64,000 bases of DNA. Source: Saccharibacillus sp. JS10 (GTDB lineage Bacteria; Bacillota; Bacilli; Paenibacillales; Paenibacillaceae). Made by a program: the position numbers and the translations under genes. Every line of letters begins with the position of its first letter. Within the stretch, counting starts at the first letter, position 1. Positions 53,293 through 60,720 of this stretch are shown here, in pieces. Where the stretch lies: the NCBI RefSeq assembly GCF_024436065.1, contig NZ_JANFNS010000004.1, positions 248,001 to 312,000 of the forward strand. The letters run 5' to 3'. The notes under the pieces are model-generated. The model saw only the letters and a program-made list of their open reading frames with translations. It had not been told where the DNA came from and ran no database searches.

Positions 53293-53414
53293 TCTTCGAA
53301 TATTTTTGAAAACAATATAGGCATACTTTTTAAGCTTCTGTTTTGGGCATTCGCCTGAAATAGAAGCTTTTTAGTTTGCGATATTTTTGGCGTAGACTAT
53401 AAAAGAAACGGAGC

Positions 53415-53477
53415 TTGACCTGATATAACAAAGCGCGTAGAATAACTTTGGTAATTAAAAGTAACATACTGTTACTT
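53415..53477 (+). promoter_or_regulatory. Promoter and operator of nitroreductase paralogue 2
   Basis: TTGACC (53415-53420) and TAGAAT (53438-53443) are 17 nt apart. Just past the expected start site is a perfect inverted repeat AAGTAAC-ATACT-GTTACTT (53459-53477). A dimeric repressor bound there would block transcription. HxlR/MarR-type redox regulators that control nitroreductases use sites of this kind. Confidence 0.7.
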
Positions 53478-53502
53478 AGTGGATCTATAGGAGGGCTTTT
53501 AA

Positions 53503-54168
53503 ATGAGCAGCGAAGTTAAACGAAATGAGATATTAGAAGCTTACCGATTCAGACATGCAACCAAAACTTTCGATTCGACCCGGAAAATTCCGCAGGACGA
53601 ATTTGAATTTATTTTAGAAACGGGACGATTGTCTCCAAGCTCAATTGGTCTTGAACCTTGGAAATTCGTTGTCGTACAAAATCCAGAATTGCGTGAGCAA
53701 ATCCGCGAAGTTTCGTGGGGTGCGCAAGGGCATATGCCAACAGCAAGCCATATCGTTGTGATCTTGGCGCGCCGCGACGTGAAGTATGATTCGCCGCATC
53801 TGTCTCGGCATATGCGCGAAGTCAAAGGTATGCCGGCAGAGCTGGTTGAGAAATTGACAAGTGAAATGTACAAAACGTTCCAAGTCGAAGATTTCGATTT
53901 GAACGACGAGCGCAGCTTGTTCGACTGGGCATCCAAACAGACGTATATTGCACTCGGCAATATGATGACAGCGGCAGCTCAGATCGGCATTGATTCTTGC
54001 CCAATCGAAGGGTTCCACCGCGCTAAATTGGATGAAGTATTGGATAATGCCGGATTGCTGGAAGACGGCGCTTATGGAGTAAGTGTTATGGCGGCTTTCG
54101 GTTATCGGGTAAATGAACCGCGTCCGCAGACTCGCCGTGCAGTTGAAGACGTCATTCGCTGGGTGTAA
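53503..54168 (+). CDS. Nitroreductase family NAD(P)H:FMN oxidoreductase (paralogue 2)
   Basis: The protein has 221 residues. It carries the same motif set as the gene at 3040: FRHATKTFDSTRKIP, SPSSIGLEPWKFVVVQNPELR, ALGNMMTAAAQIGIDSCPIEGF. It should bind FMN and reduce quinones, nitro compounds or related electrophiles with NAD(P)H. TAGGAGGGC precedes the ATG. Unlike its paralogue it has its own promoter and operator, which points to induction by electrophile or oxidant stress. Confidence 0.9.
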   Translation: MSSEVKRNEILEAYRFRHATKTFDSTRKIPQDEFEFILETGRLSPSSIGLEPWKFVVVQNPELREQIREVSWGAQGHMPTASHIVVILARRDVKYDSPHLSRHMREVKGMPAELVEKLTSEMYKTFQVEDFDLNDERSLFDWASKQTYIALGNMMTAAAQIGIDSCPIEGFHRAKLDEVLDNAGLLEDGAYGVSVMAAFGYRVNEPRPQTRRAVEDVIRWV

Positions 54169-54170
54169 GC

Positions 54171-54396
54171 GGGGAAGCGAGCCGACTCCGAGAGGAATTT
54201 GTTAGCGTATGCTTACGATGTGTCTTTCTTCGAAAGCCTTTAGGTCGCGTGTTGAAATTGAGAAAATGGATTGAATTTTGAATAGGAATTTTCTCAATTT
54301 CAAAGGCGAACGCTAACAGCATAGGCTTCCGAAGTGCATTTCTTCGAAATGCTTTAGCTCCTGCACTAAATTCCTCTCTACGTCGCCTCGCTTCAA
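54171..54396. repeat. Palindromic intergenic element, copy B
   Basis: Inner arms: GTTGAAATTGAGAAAA (54251-54266) and TTTTCTCAATTTCAAAG (54289-54305). Flanks are GGTCGCGT and GGCGAACGC. Middle arms GTTAGCG/CGCTAAC and outer arms AAGCGAGCCGAC and GTCGCCTCGCTT enclose a conserved TCC/TAC internal loop next to GAGAGGAATTT/AAATTCCTCTC. Small hairpins CTTTCTTCGAAAG and GCATTTCTTCGAAATGC sit in the arms. It lies between convergent genes. Confidence 0.8.
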
Positions 54397-54433
54397 GCTG
54401 CTTTAAAATTTCTTGGCAAGCCTAAGCCGCTCC

Positions 54434-55879
54434 TTAATCGGAGCGGCTTTTTTCAATCGCCAGTTTGGCTTCTTCGAGGAGTATCTCAAGACCCGTTAGC
54501 AATTGCTCGTGTGAAGCATACGCATAGGACAAACGAATATGATTTTGATCGCTAGGGTCGTAAATATACCCGGGATTGATCAATATGCTGCGTTCCAGCA
54601 GACATCGGAACCAATGTTTGTTGACGATAGGTTTACGAAATCTTAACCAGATATAAAAGCCGCCGTGTGGCGACTGCCATTCTGCGATGTCGTGAAAAGA
54701 TAGGCGAAGAACTTGTTCAACAAGGTCGGCACGTAATCGGAGTTTACTGCGCAAGTACTCAGTATGGCGAGCATATAGCCCAGATTCCAGCCAATGCGCC
54801 GCAATCTCTTGCGAAATAGCACTTGAGCCGTAGTCCGTTTGCATTTTGATATCGGCTAACCGAGAAATGACCGGCGAAGGCGCGATAATCCAGCCGATTC
54901 GCAGCCCGGGGCTAAGCGATTTGGACAGGCTGCCCAAGTACAAGACTTGTCCTGAAGAATCATCGGCTTTGATGGGTGGCAAGCCGGGTTCAAATAATAG
55001 ATCGCGATACACGTCGTCTTCGACAATCGGAATCCGAAGTTCCGAGCAGATTTCATAGACCTTTTCGCGCTCTGCTTGGTTCCAGCTAGCTCCGGTCGGA
55101 TTATTGAGCGTAGGTACCGCATAAAGCAAAGATTGCCGACCTCGGCTAGCACGCTTTAAATGTTCTTTCGTGTCTGAACGAAGCGGGAACGATGACATTT
55201 TCATCCCGGCAGATTGAAAAGGATGCACCGAATTCAGGTAAGAAGCTTTTTCATGAAATACGGTCGATCCTTCTTCCAATAGACCTACTGAAATCAGTTG
55301 CAAGGCTTGGATTGCACCGGAAACGATACAGATATTATCCGGTTGTGTATGTATCCCTAGCGTCTGCATATGATGACAGATCGCTTGGCGCAATCGCAGG
55401 CTCCCTAAAGGCTCCGAATAGCCAAGCGTACGCGGATCAAGCTTAAGCTGACGTAGCGAGTCTTCTAATTGCCGAGCCGGCAATAAATCTGGCGACAGTT
55501 CGCCGGTGCCGAGGCGAATCAATTTCGGATTCGGTTCGCTTTCATTAATAAGCCGAATCGTATGTCGGTTCGGCTTATGGACACTTGCGCGAATATGCCG
55601 ATGCCAATTCGGCTGCGAACGGGTGAGCAGCGTATTCCAAGCGCTGCCCGATACATAGACTCCCGCGCCGCGCCGTGTCTCAAGCAGCCCGTCGGCTTTT
55701 AATTCGTCAAGCGCCGCTTGCACCGTGCTGCGATTGACCCCAAAGCGCAGTGCAAGTTCTCTCTGCGGCGGCAGAGAAGTTCCGGCGACCCAATCGCCGT
55801 GCTCGATTCGCTCCGCGATCCAAGTGACAATCTGAGCTTGCAGCGTCTGATGCGCTTGCTTGGATGGCTTCCAATCCAT
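54434..55879 (-). CDS. MocR/GntR-type PLP-dependent transcriptional regulator
   Basis: The protein has 481 residues. An N-terminal GntR winged helix (about 10-78, WVAGTSLPPQRELALRFGVNRSTVQAALDEL in pieces) precedes a fold-type I aminotransferase domain with the PLP lysine in YLGSLSKSLSPGLRIGW and NPTGASW. MocR proteins use PLP bound to an effector amine to control nearby genes. It is divergent from a LysE-type exporter, so it probably controls export of an amino acid or amine. AAGGAGG is 6 nt from the ATG. Some MocR members control PLP synthesis (PdxR), but no pdxST genes are here. Confidence 0.9.
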   Translation of the reverse strand: MDWKPSKQAHQTLQAQIVTWIAERIEHGDWVAGTSLPPQRELALRFGVNRSTVQAALDELKADGLLETRRGAGVYVSGSAWNTLLTRSQPNWHRHIRASVHKPNRHTIRLINESEPNPKLIRLGTGELSPDLLPARQLEDSLRQLKLDPRTLGYSEPLGSLRLRQAICHHMQTLGIHTQPDNICIVSGAIQALQLISVGLLEEGSTVFHEKASYLNSVHPFQSAGMKMSSFPLRSDTKEHLKRASRGRQSLLYAVPTLNNPTGASWNQAEREKVYEICSELRIPIVEDDVYRDLLFEPGLPPIKADDSSGQVLYLGSLSKSLSPGLRIGWIIAPSPVISRLADIKMQTDYGSSAISQEIAAHWLESGLYARHTEYLRSKLRLRADLVEQVLRLSFHDIAEWQSPHGGFYIWLRFRKPIVNKHWFRCLLERSILINPGYIYDPSDQNHIRLSYAYASHEQLLTGLEILLEEAKLAIEKSRSD

Positions 55880-55890
55880 ATGCCACCTCC

Positions 55891-55926
55891 TTGACTATTA
55901 AAATTGGGTGGTTCAATATCCAACCA
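55891..55926 (+). promoter_or_regulatory. Promoter of the LysE gene with putative MocR operator
   Basis: TTGACT (55891-55896) and CAATAT (55914-55919) are 17 nt apart. TGGTT (55909-55913) and AACCA (55922-55926) form an inverted repeat around the -10, inside a TTGG-rich stretch. The site suits control by the divergent MocR regulator. Confidence 0.5.
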
Positions 55927-55989
55927 ATTGGCGGTTTTTCTTTGGCTTCGTGCATCGTAACATAGAACGAGAAAAGGAGTCGATATGTA

Positions 55990-56622
55990 ATGGAAGCCAT
56001 CTTGCATGGAATATTGTTAGCTTTTGGATTGATTTTGCCGCTTGGCGTGCAAAATGTATTTGTATTCTCGCAAGGAGCCTCGCAGCCGCGCTTAATTCGA
56101 GCTTTTCCAGCTGTGATCGCCGCTGCGTTTTGCGATACGGTATTGATTGGGCTTGCCGTATTCGGCGTCTCCGCGATTGTGCTCCAAATCGAAATGCTGC
56201 GTCATTTACTGATGGGAGCCGGAGCGATTTTTCTTGTCTATATGGGATTCGTATTATGGCGCGCCTCATCCAAAGCTTCGGATTTGTTGCAGCCCCAAAA
56301 AAAAGAAAGCGCACAGGCGCTTCCTTTTTCCAAACAAATCATATTTGCTGTCTCGGTCTCGCTACTGAATCCGCATGCTTTGCTGGACACGATCGGCGTG
56401 ATCGGAACGAGCGGGCTTGCCTACAGCGGCGCGGACAAAATCAACTTTGCCGCGGCATGTATCGCTGTATCTTGGATCTGGTTTATCGGTCTTGCGTGCG
56501 CCGGAGCTACATTGCGTCGATTCGATACGCATGGTCGAGCGTTGAACGTATTCAATCGAATCTCGGCACTATTTATCTGGGGCATGGCATTGTTCTTATT
56601 ATGGAGATTGTTTGTAGGCTGA
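55990..56622 (+). CDS. LysE/ArgO family amino-acid exporter
   Basis: The protein has 210 residues with six membrane helices. The family motif GLILPLGVQNVFVFSQGA lies near the N-terminus, and LLNPHALLDTIGVIG is the second conserved block. It exports basic amino acids such as lysine or arginine in characterised relatives (YggA/ArgO branch). Its divergent partner is the MocR regulator at 54434. GAAAAGGAGTCGATATGTA precedes the ATG. Confidence 0.9.
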   Translation: MEAILHGILLAFGLILPLGVQNVFVFSQGASQPRLIRAFPAVIAAAFCDTVLIGLAVFGVSAIVLQIEMLRHLLMGAGAIFLVYMGFVLWRASSKASDLLQPQKKESAQALPFSKQIIFAVSVSLLNPHALLDTIGVIGTSGLAYSGADKINFAAACIAVSWIWFIGLACAGATLRRFDTHGRALNVFNRISALFIWGMALFLLWRLFVG

Positions 56623-56637
56623 GCATGCAATGTGACC

Positions 56638-58137
56638 TTATTTCGTTTGATCGTCTGCTGCGCAATCTACGTCTTCTTCTGCATCCGGACGTGCCCAGAC
56701 CGATACGCTGCCACCGTTAACCGGGAAAGTCGCAAAGCCGTCTTCTTCGATCACGATCTTGTCTTCGCGCGTATTCGTCAGGTCGATCCATTCTTCGCCT
56801 GCACGCTCTACGCCAACATTCATACGTTTGCTGCCTTCGTCGCCATTGGAGATGACCACGGCGCAGCCGGAACCTTCGATTTCTTCGATCCCGAAACGAA
56901 CCCACCCAATTGTATTTGGATGATCGAAGTAATCTTCTTGATCGCCGTAAGCTTTTTGGCAACGAGCGTACAGAAGCGGATCGATCGCCATCTTTTTGCC
57001 ATCGATCGGATTTTCGCCGCCGATACCGAAGTAGTCGCCGTAGAATACGCAAGGATAGCCGTCGCGTCGGAGCAAGATGAGCGCATACGCGCTTTGTTTG
57101 AACCAATCGTCGATCCAAGATTCCAGCGATTCTCCCGGCTGGGAGTCGTGGTTATCTACGAAAGTAACGGCATTGGTCGGGTGAGTCTGAACAAGCGTAT
57201 CGTCGAAGATTTTCGTCAGATCGAATGCGCTGCCGGACTGTGATGCTTCGTGCAATTTGTAATGCAGCGAGACGTCGAACAGATCGATCCGATAATCGAC
57301 GTTATCCAGGAATTCTCGGCAAGCGTTCAGATCGTTATTCCAAAATTCGCCGACAATATAGAAATCTTCGCCGCGTTTGCGGATCATTTCACCGGCAAAT
57401 TCGCGGATAAAGTCATGGTTGATATGTTTGATCGCATCGAGGCGGTATCCGCTACATTGAAGGGTATCGACTAACCAGCGGCCCCACTCCATCATTTCTT
57501 CGCGAACTTCCGGTCTACGATAATCGATATTGGCAAACATCAGATAATCGTAGTTGCCAAACTCGTTATCGACTTTATCGTCCCACCCACGGTTTTCGCC
57601 ACCGATGCGGTAGATGCCGTTGTTGCCTGTCGCGTTGTCGAAGTCTGTACCGTTGAAATGCGTGTAGTCCCATTTGAAATCGGAATACTGATCGCCGCGT
57701 CCCGGGAACGTGAATTTCGTCCAACCTTCGATTTCGAACGGTTCTTCGGAAATGACTTCGTTACGGTTGTTTGGATCAACTTCGACGACTTTGAAACGTT
57801 CTGTTTCGTCAGCGCCGGCTTTGTGGTTCATCACCAGGTCGACATACACTGCAATGCCGAATTCGTGACAAGCCGCAATTGCGCTTTTCAATTCTTCTTT
57901 CGTGCCGTATTTCGTACGAACGGTTCCTTTTTGATCAAATTCGCCCAGATCGTACAGATCGTAAATGCCGTACCCTGTATCATCGACCGATTGACCTTTG
58001 GTAACTGGAGGAATCCATACCGAATCGATACCCCATTTCTTAAGTTCAGGAGCCATTTCTTTCAGTCGGTTCCAGTGTTCGCCATCGGCATCTACATGCC
58101 ATTCAAAAAATTGCATCATGGTGTGATTTTTAGGCAT
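56638..58137 (-). CDS. Cytoplasmic alpha-amylase (GH13)
   Basis: The protein has 499 residues from ATG 58137 (AGGAGG 11 nt upstream), with no signal peptide. It opens with HTMMQFFEWHVDADG, typical of AmyS/AmyA-type amylases. The catalytic residues are the Asp in GYRLDAIKHI, Glu in IVGEFW and Asp in FVDNHDSQPGE. Region I is YVDLVMNHKAG. It hydrolyses alpha-1,4-glucan inside the cell, perhaps storage or imported maltodextrin. The C-terminal tail is acidic (AEEDVDCAADDQ). The longer in-frame start at 58215 lacks a binding site. Confidence 0.9.
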   Translation of the reverse strand: MPKNHTMMQFFEWHVDADGEHWNRLKEMAPELKKWGIDSVWIPPVTKGQSVDDTGYGIYDLYDLGEFDQKGTVRTKYGTKEELKSAIAACHEFGIAVYVDLVMNHKAGADETERFKVVEVDPNNRNEVISEEPFEIEGWTKFTFPGRGDQYSDFKWDYTHFNGTDFDNATGNNGIYRIGGENRGWDDKVDNEFGNYDYLMFANIDYRRPEVREEMMEWGRWLVDTLQCSGYRLDAIKHINHDFIREFAGEMIRKRGEDFYIVGEFWNNDLNACREFLDNVDYRIDLFDVSLHYKLHEASQSGSAFDLTKIFDDTLVQTHPTNAVTFVDNHDSQPGESLESWIDDWFKQSAYALILLRRDGYPCVFYGDYFGIGGENPIDGKKMAIDPLLYARCQKAYGDQEDYFDHPNTIGWVRFGIEEIEGSGCAVVISNGDEGSKRMNVGVERAGEEWIDLTNTREDKIVIEEDGFATFPVNGGSVSVWARPDAEEDVDCAADDQTK

Positions 58138-58458
58138 ATCAAAAAAAACCTCCTCGAATTGTTTGGGGTTCGGCTGCGTATTCGGATATCCCTCACATGC
58201 AGAACGTTTCGTCACTTGCTTCCAAATGATTAATACAAGTTACCCAAAAGCAAGGGGGCTTCAAACGAGCTTTGATTTTTTTACAAAAACCTGCACTGCA
58301 ATCGCGATTCTGATCACATTTTTGGCAAATTATGATGGATATAGTCGTATGAAAAATCGCCTATGATGAGTGAATGTACACAAAGTGTGGGTAATGAAAA
58401 AGGTAACTGACGCATCGATTGTTTGACCTATATTGCAAACTTTTAGGAGGCGTTTCAT

Positions 58459-59061
58459 TTGACTAGCGAAAACATGTTGGAACTGATGCAAAACAGACGC
58501 AGTATTTACGGAATCAGCAAGGAACAGACGGCATCCGACGAAAAAATCCGCGAACTGATCGAACAGACATTGCTTCATGTACCATCCGCGTTCAATTCTC
58601 AAAGCGCACGCGTTGTCGTGCTGCTGGGTGAACATCACGACAAATTATGGGATTTCACAACGAACATTTTAAAAGAAATCGTGCCGGAGGATAGCTTCGG
58701 ACCTACGAAAGAAAAAATGGACAGCTTCAAAGCAGGCTACGGCACGATTCTCTTTTTCGAAGACGAGTCCGTGATTCGCGGAATGCAAGAGCAGTTCCAA
58801 GCGTATCAAGACAACTTCCCGGTCTGGTCGCAACAATCTTCGGGTATGCACCAATATGCGATCTGGACGTTGCTTGAAGCCGAAGGCTACGGCGCTTCGC
58901 TGCAACACTACAACCCGCTGATCGACGAGAAAGTAAAACCGGAGTGGGATATTCCGGAAAGCTGGAAACTGATCGCGCAAATGCCATTCGGCAAAATCAC
59001 GGCTCCAGCCGGGGAAAAACAATTTAAGCCGCTGGAAGATCGCTTGAAGTGGTTTAAGTAA
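58459..59061 (+). CDS. Nitroreductase family protein, Hbn1/Frm2 type
   Basis: The protein has 200 residues starting at TTG 58459, with AGGAGG 8 nt upstream and no better ATG. It is the smaller nitroreductase subfamily with NRRSIYGISKEQ, HVPSAFNSQSARVV, GYGTILFFED and GYGASLQHYNPLID. Fungal relatives affect lipid signalling; bacterial ones reduce nitro compounds with FMN. It is the third nitroreductase fold protein in this window. A strong terminator follows. Confidence 0.88.
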   Translation: MTSENMLELMQNRRSIYGISKEQTASDEKIRELIEQTLLHVPSAFNSQSARVVVLLGEHHDKLWDFTTNILKEIVPEDSFGPTKEKMDSFKAGYGTILFFEDESVIRGMQEQFQAYQDNFPVWSQQSSGMHQYAIWTLLEAEGYGASLQHYNPLIDEKVKPEWDIPESWKLIAQMPFGKITAPAGEKQFKPLEDRLKWFK

Positions 59062-59067
59062 TCCGAA

Positions 59068-59112
59068 AACGCTCCGAACCTATGATTGAGAGAGGTTCGG
59101 AGCGTTTTTTTT
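59068..59112. terminator. Bidirectional terminator after the Hbn1-type gene
   Basis: AACGCTCCGAACCT (59068-59081) pairs perfectly with AGGTTCGGAGCGTT (59093-59106), followed by T run; the convergent DUF72 gene ends at 59118. Confidence 0.88.
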
Positions 59113-59117
59113 GAGTA

Positions 59118-60020
59118 TCAGAAAAGTTTTTCTTGCTGAACTTCTTCTGTCGGTTGATCGGAGTCTTGCTGCTGAACTTCAGCTTGCGGAGGCCACGGCG
59201 CGCCTGCGGGAATCGGCTGACCGAGCAGTTCCATTAACTCTAAAGCGTTAGGCGTAGCGTCTTTGTCCGAGTTGTTATTGAACGCGACATAGACGTGTTT
59301 GCTTTGCTTCTCCAGTTCCAGCAAAATATCGCGCCACTCCTGCAATTCTTCGGTGCTATAGCGATACAAGTAACGTAGTTTGCGCCAGTTCGGATCGCTG
59401 CTTTTGTGCCAGCCGCCTACGTTGCGTCCGTGCATTCGGACATACGTCGCTTCGTCGCTGGTTGCGCGAGCGATAATCGGAATCGATCCGCTACCGGCTT
59501 GCGGTTCATCGACGACAGTCTGAATCCAGCCTTCTTTGCGCATAAAATCCAGAGTCTTGTCTTGGAACTTCGGCGAGTACCAAGACTGATGCCGAAATTC
59601 GAGCGCGCACGGAACGTCTTTCATAAATTCTCGCGTAACGCGAAGTTTCTCGACATTTTCACGGGTACAGTCAAACCACGGCGGATATTGGAACAGTGTC
59701 ATCGTTAATTTTTTGGCATCGATCACCGGTTCAAGGCTGGTATGGAAAGCCGCGAACATTTCTTCGGCGGTATCAAAGTAGTTCTTTTTGCCGCGAAGAT
59801 GATCGGTCATGCCTTGGTACGCTTTGATGACGAATCCAAAATCCTCCGGCGTCTGCGAAACCCACTTTTCGTAGTTTTTCACCGGCTGGATCGCGTAGAA
59901 GGAACTATCCAGTTCGACGACTTTGAACGTCTCGCTATACGCAGCCAGCCGCTCGGCAGGTTTCTTTTTGCCATATAATTCATCGTGATCGCTGAAATTC
60001 GTAAGCCCGACGGTTATAAT
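59118..60020 (-). CDS. DUF72 family protein, apparently starting at ATT
   Basis: The protein has 300 residues if translation starts at ATT 60020, 6 nt after AAGGAGGAG (60035-60027). It then begins M-ITVGLTNFSDHDELYG, the normal DUF72 start. The only canonical alternative is TTG 60047, which has no usable binding site and would translate the ribosome binding site itself as KEE. The fold is a TIM-barrel-like DUF72 domain (VVELDSSFYAIQ, FVIKAYQGMTDH, CALEFRHQSWYS, YVAFNNNSDKDATPNALEL). The function is not established. A Gln/Glu-rich tail (EVQQQDSDQPTEEVQQEKLF) ends the protein. Confidence 0.82.
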   Translation of the reverse strand: MITVGLTNFSDHDELYGKKKPAERLAAYSETFKVVELDSSFYAIQPVKNYEKWVSQTPEDFGFVIKAYQGMTDHLRGKKNYFDTAEEMFAAFHTSLEPVIDAKKLTMTLFQYPPWFDCTRENVEKLRVTREFMKDVPCALEFRHQSWYSPKFQDKTLDFMRKEGWIQTVVDEPQAGSGSIPIIARATSDEATYVRMHGRNVGGWHKSSDPNWRKLRYLYRYSTEELQEWRDILLELEKQSKHVYVAFNNNSDKDATPNALELMELLGQPIPAGAPWPPQAEVQQQDSDQPTEEVQQEKLF

Positions 60021-60138
60021 CGAAATCTCCTCCTTGTGTGCATTCAATACCTTTTGTATTCGTTATTACACACAAAGCTGGAAACACAATCCTTTTTTAT
60101 TAAAATTGATTGGAAAAGATTCTTTTAAGGCTACGAGC

Positions 60139-60285
60139 GGGAAGAGAGAAGGCTCCGGGAGGAATTCGTTTCGATCGCGTGTTGAAATCGAGAAAATTGG
60201 ATTGAAATTTAACAGGGTTTTTCTCGATTTCAAAGGCGAACACTCCGTTTCTTAACTGAATTCCTCCCTACGCCTTCTCTCTTCC
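60139..60285. repeat. Palindromic intergenic element, copy C
   Basis: Outer arms GGAAGAGAGAAGGC (from 60140) and GCCTTCTCTCTTCC (to 60285) are perfectly complementary, then comes the TCC/TAC internal loop and GGGAGGAATTC/GAATTCCTCCC. Inner arms are GTTGAAATCGAGAAAA and TTTTCTCGATTTCAAAG. Relative to copy B the paired bases differ (TTGAG/CTCAA becomes TCGAG/CTCGA), yet pairing is kept. Confidence 0.82.
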
Positions 60286-60376
60286 AGTTACGTTGTGCAT
60301 TGCAAAAATCTTTTTTAGGCTGGGCTGAGCGATTTGAAAGATAGTTCGCTTTTAATAAGCGAACCAGTAAGCCAAT

Positions 60377-60416
60377 AAGAAGAGGGCGCTCCCCAATAAG
60401 GGAGCGCCCTCTTCTT
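60377..60416. repeat. Perfect 17-bp hairpin without T tract
   Basis: AAGAAGAGGGCGCTCCC (60377-60393) pairs perfectly with the complementary arm at 60400-60416 around a 6-nt loop. No T run follows on either strand, so it is not a standard terminator. It lies between repeat copies C and D. Confidence 0.7.
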
Positions 60417-60442
60417 CTAAAACTATCCCACCCTAGAATCCA

Positions 60443-60703
60443 AGCTGGAGCGGAGACAGAAATTCAGTGCAGGTCAAGCATTTCGAAGAAATGCACTTTG
60501 GAAGCCTATGCTAGAAGCGTTCGCCTTTGTGATGCAGATTCTCCAGATAACAACTGTCGAATTTGCATCGCTAATCGGGAAAAATCAAATTAAAATTCCA
60601 ATCAAATTTTCCCGATTTCAACACGCGACCTAAAGACTTTCGAAGAAAGACACATCGTAAGCATACGCTAACGAATTTCTCTCGCAGCGGAGCGGTCTCA
60701 CTA
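60443..60703. repeat. Palindromic intergenic element, copy D (with nested hairpin)
   Basis: It is in reverse orientation relative to copy B: GCGTTCGCCTTT (60517-60528) on the left and AACACGCGACC (60620-60630) on the right. Inner arms are ATCGGGAAAA and TTTTCCCGAT. An extra hairpin (GATGCAGATT/AATTTGCATC) is inserted between the left flank and the inner arm. Side hairpins CATTTCGAAGAAATG and CTTTCGAAGAAAG are kept. The outer pairing is weaker than in other copies. Confidence 0.75.
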
Positions 60704-60720
60704 TCCTCGATGTGTACCGC

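Noticed and set aside
55908-56720. 270-codon open frame overlapping the LysE-type gene
   Set aside because: Different frame of the same strand; Cys/Arg/Ser-rich without helix pattern, whereas the LysE frame has full family motifs and a good binding site.
57658-58233. 191-codon open frame opposite the alpha-amylase
   Set aside because: Shadow of the amylase catalytic domain.
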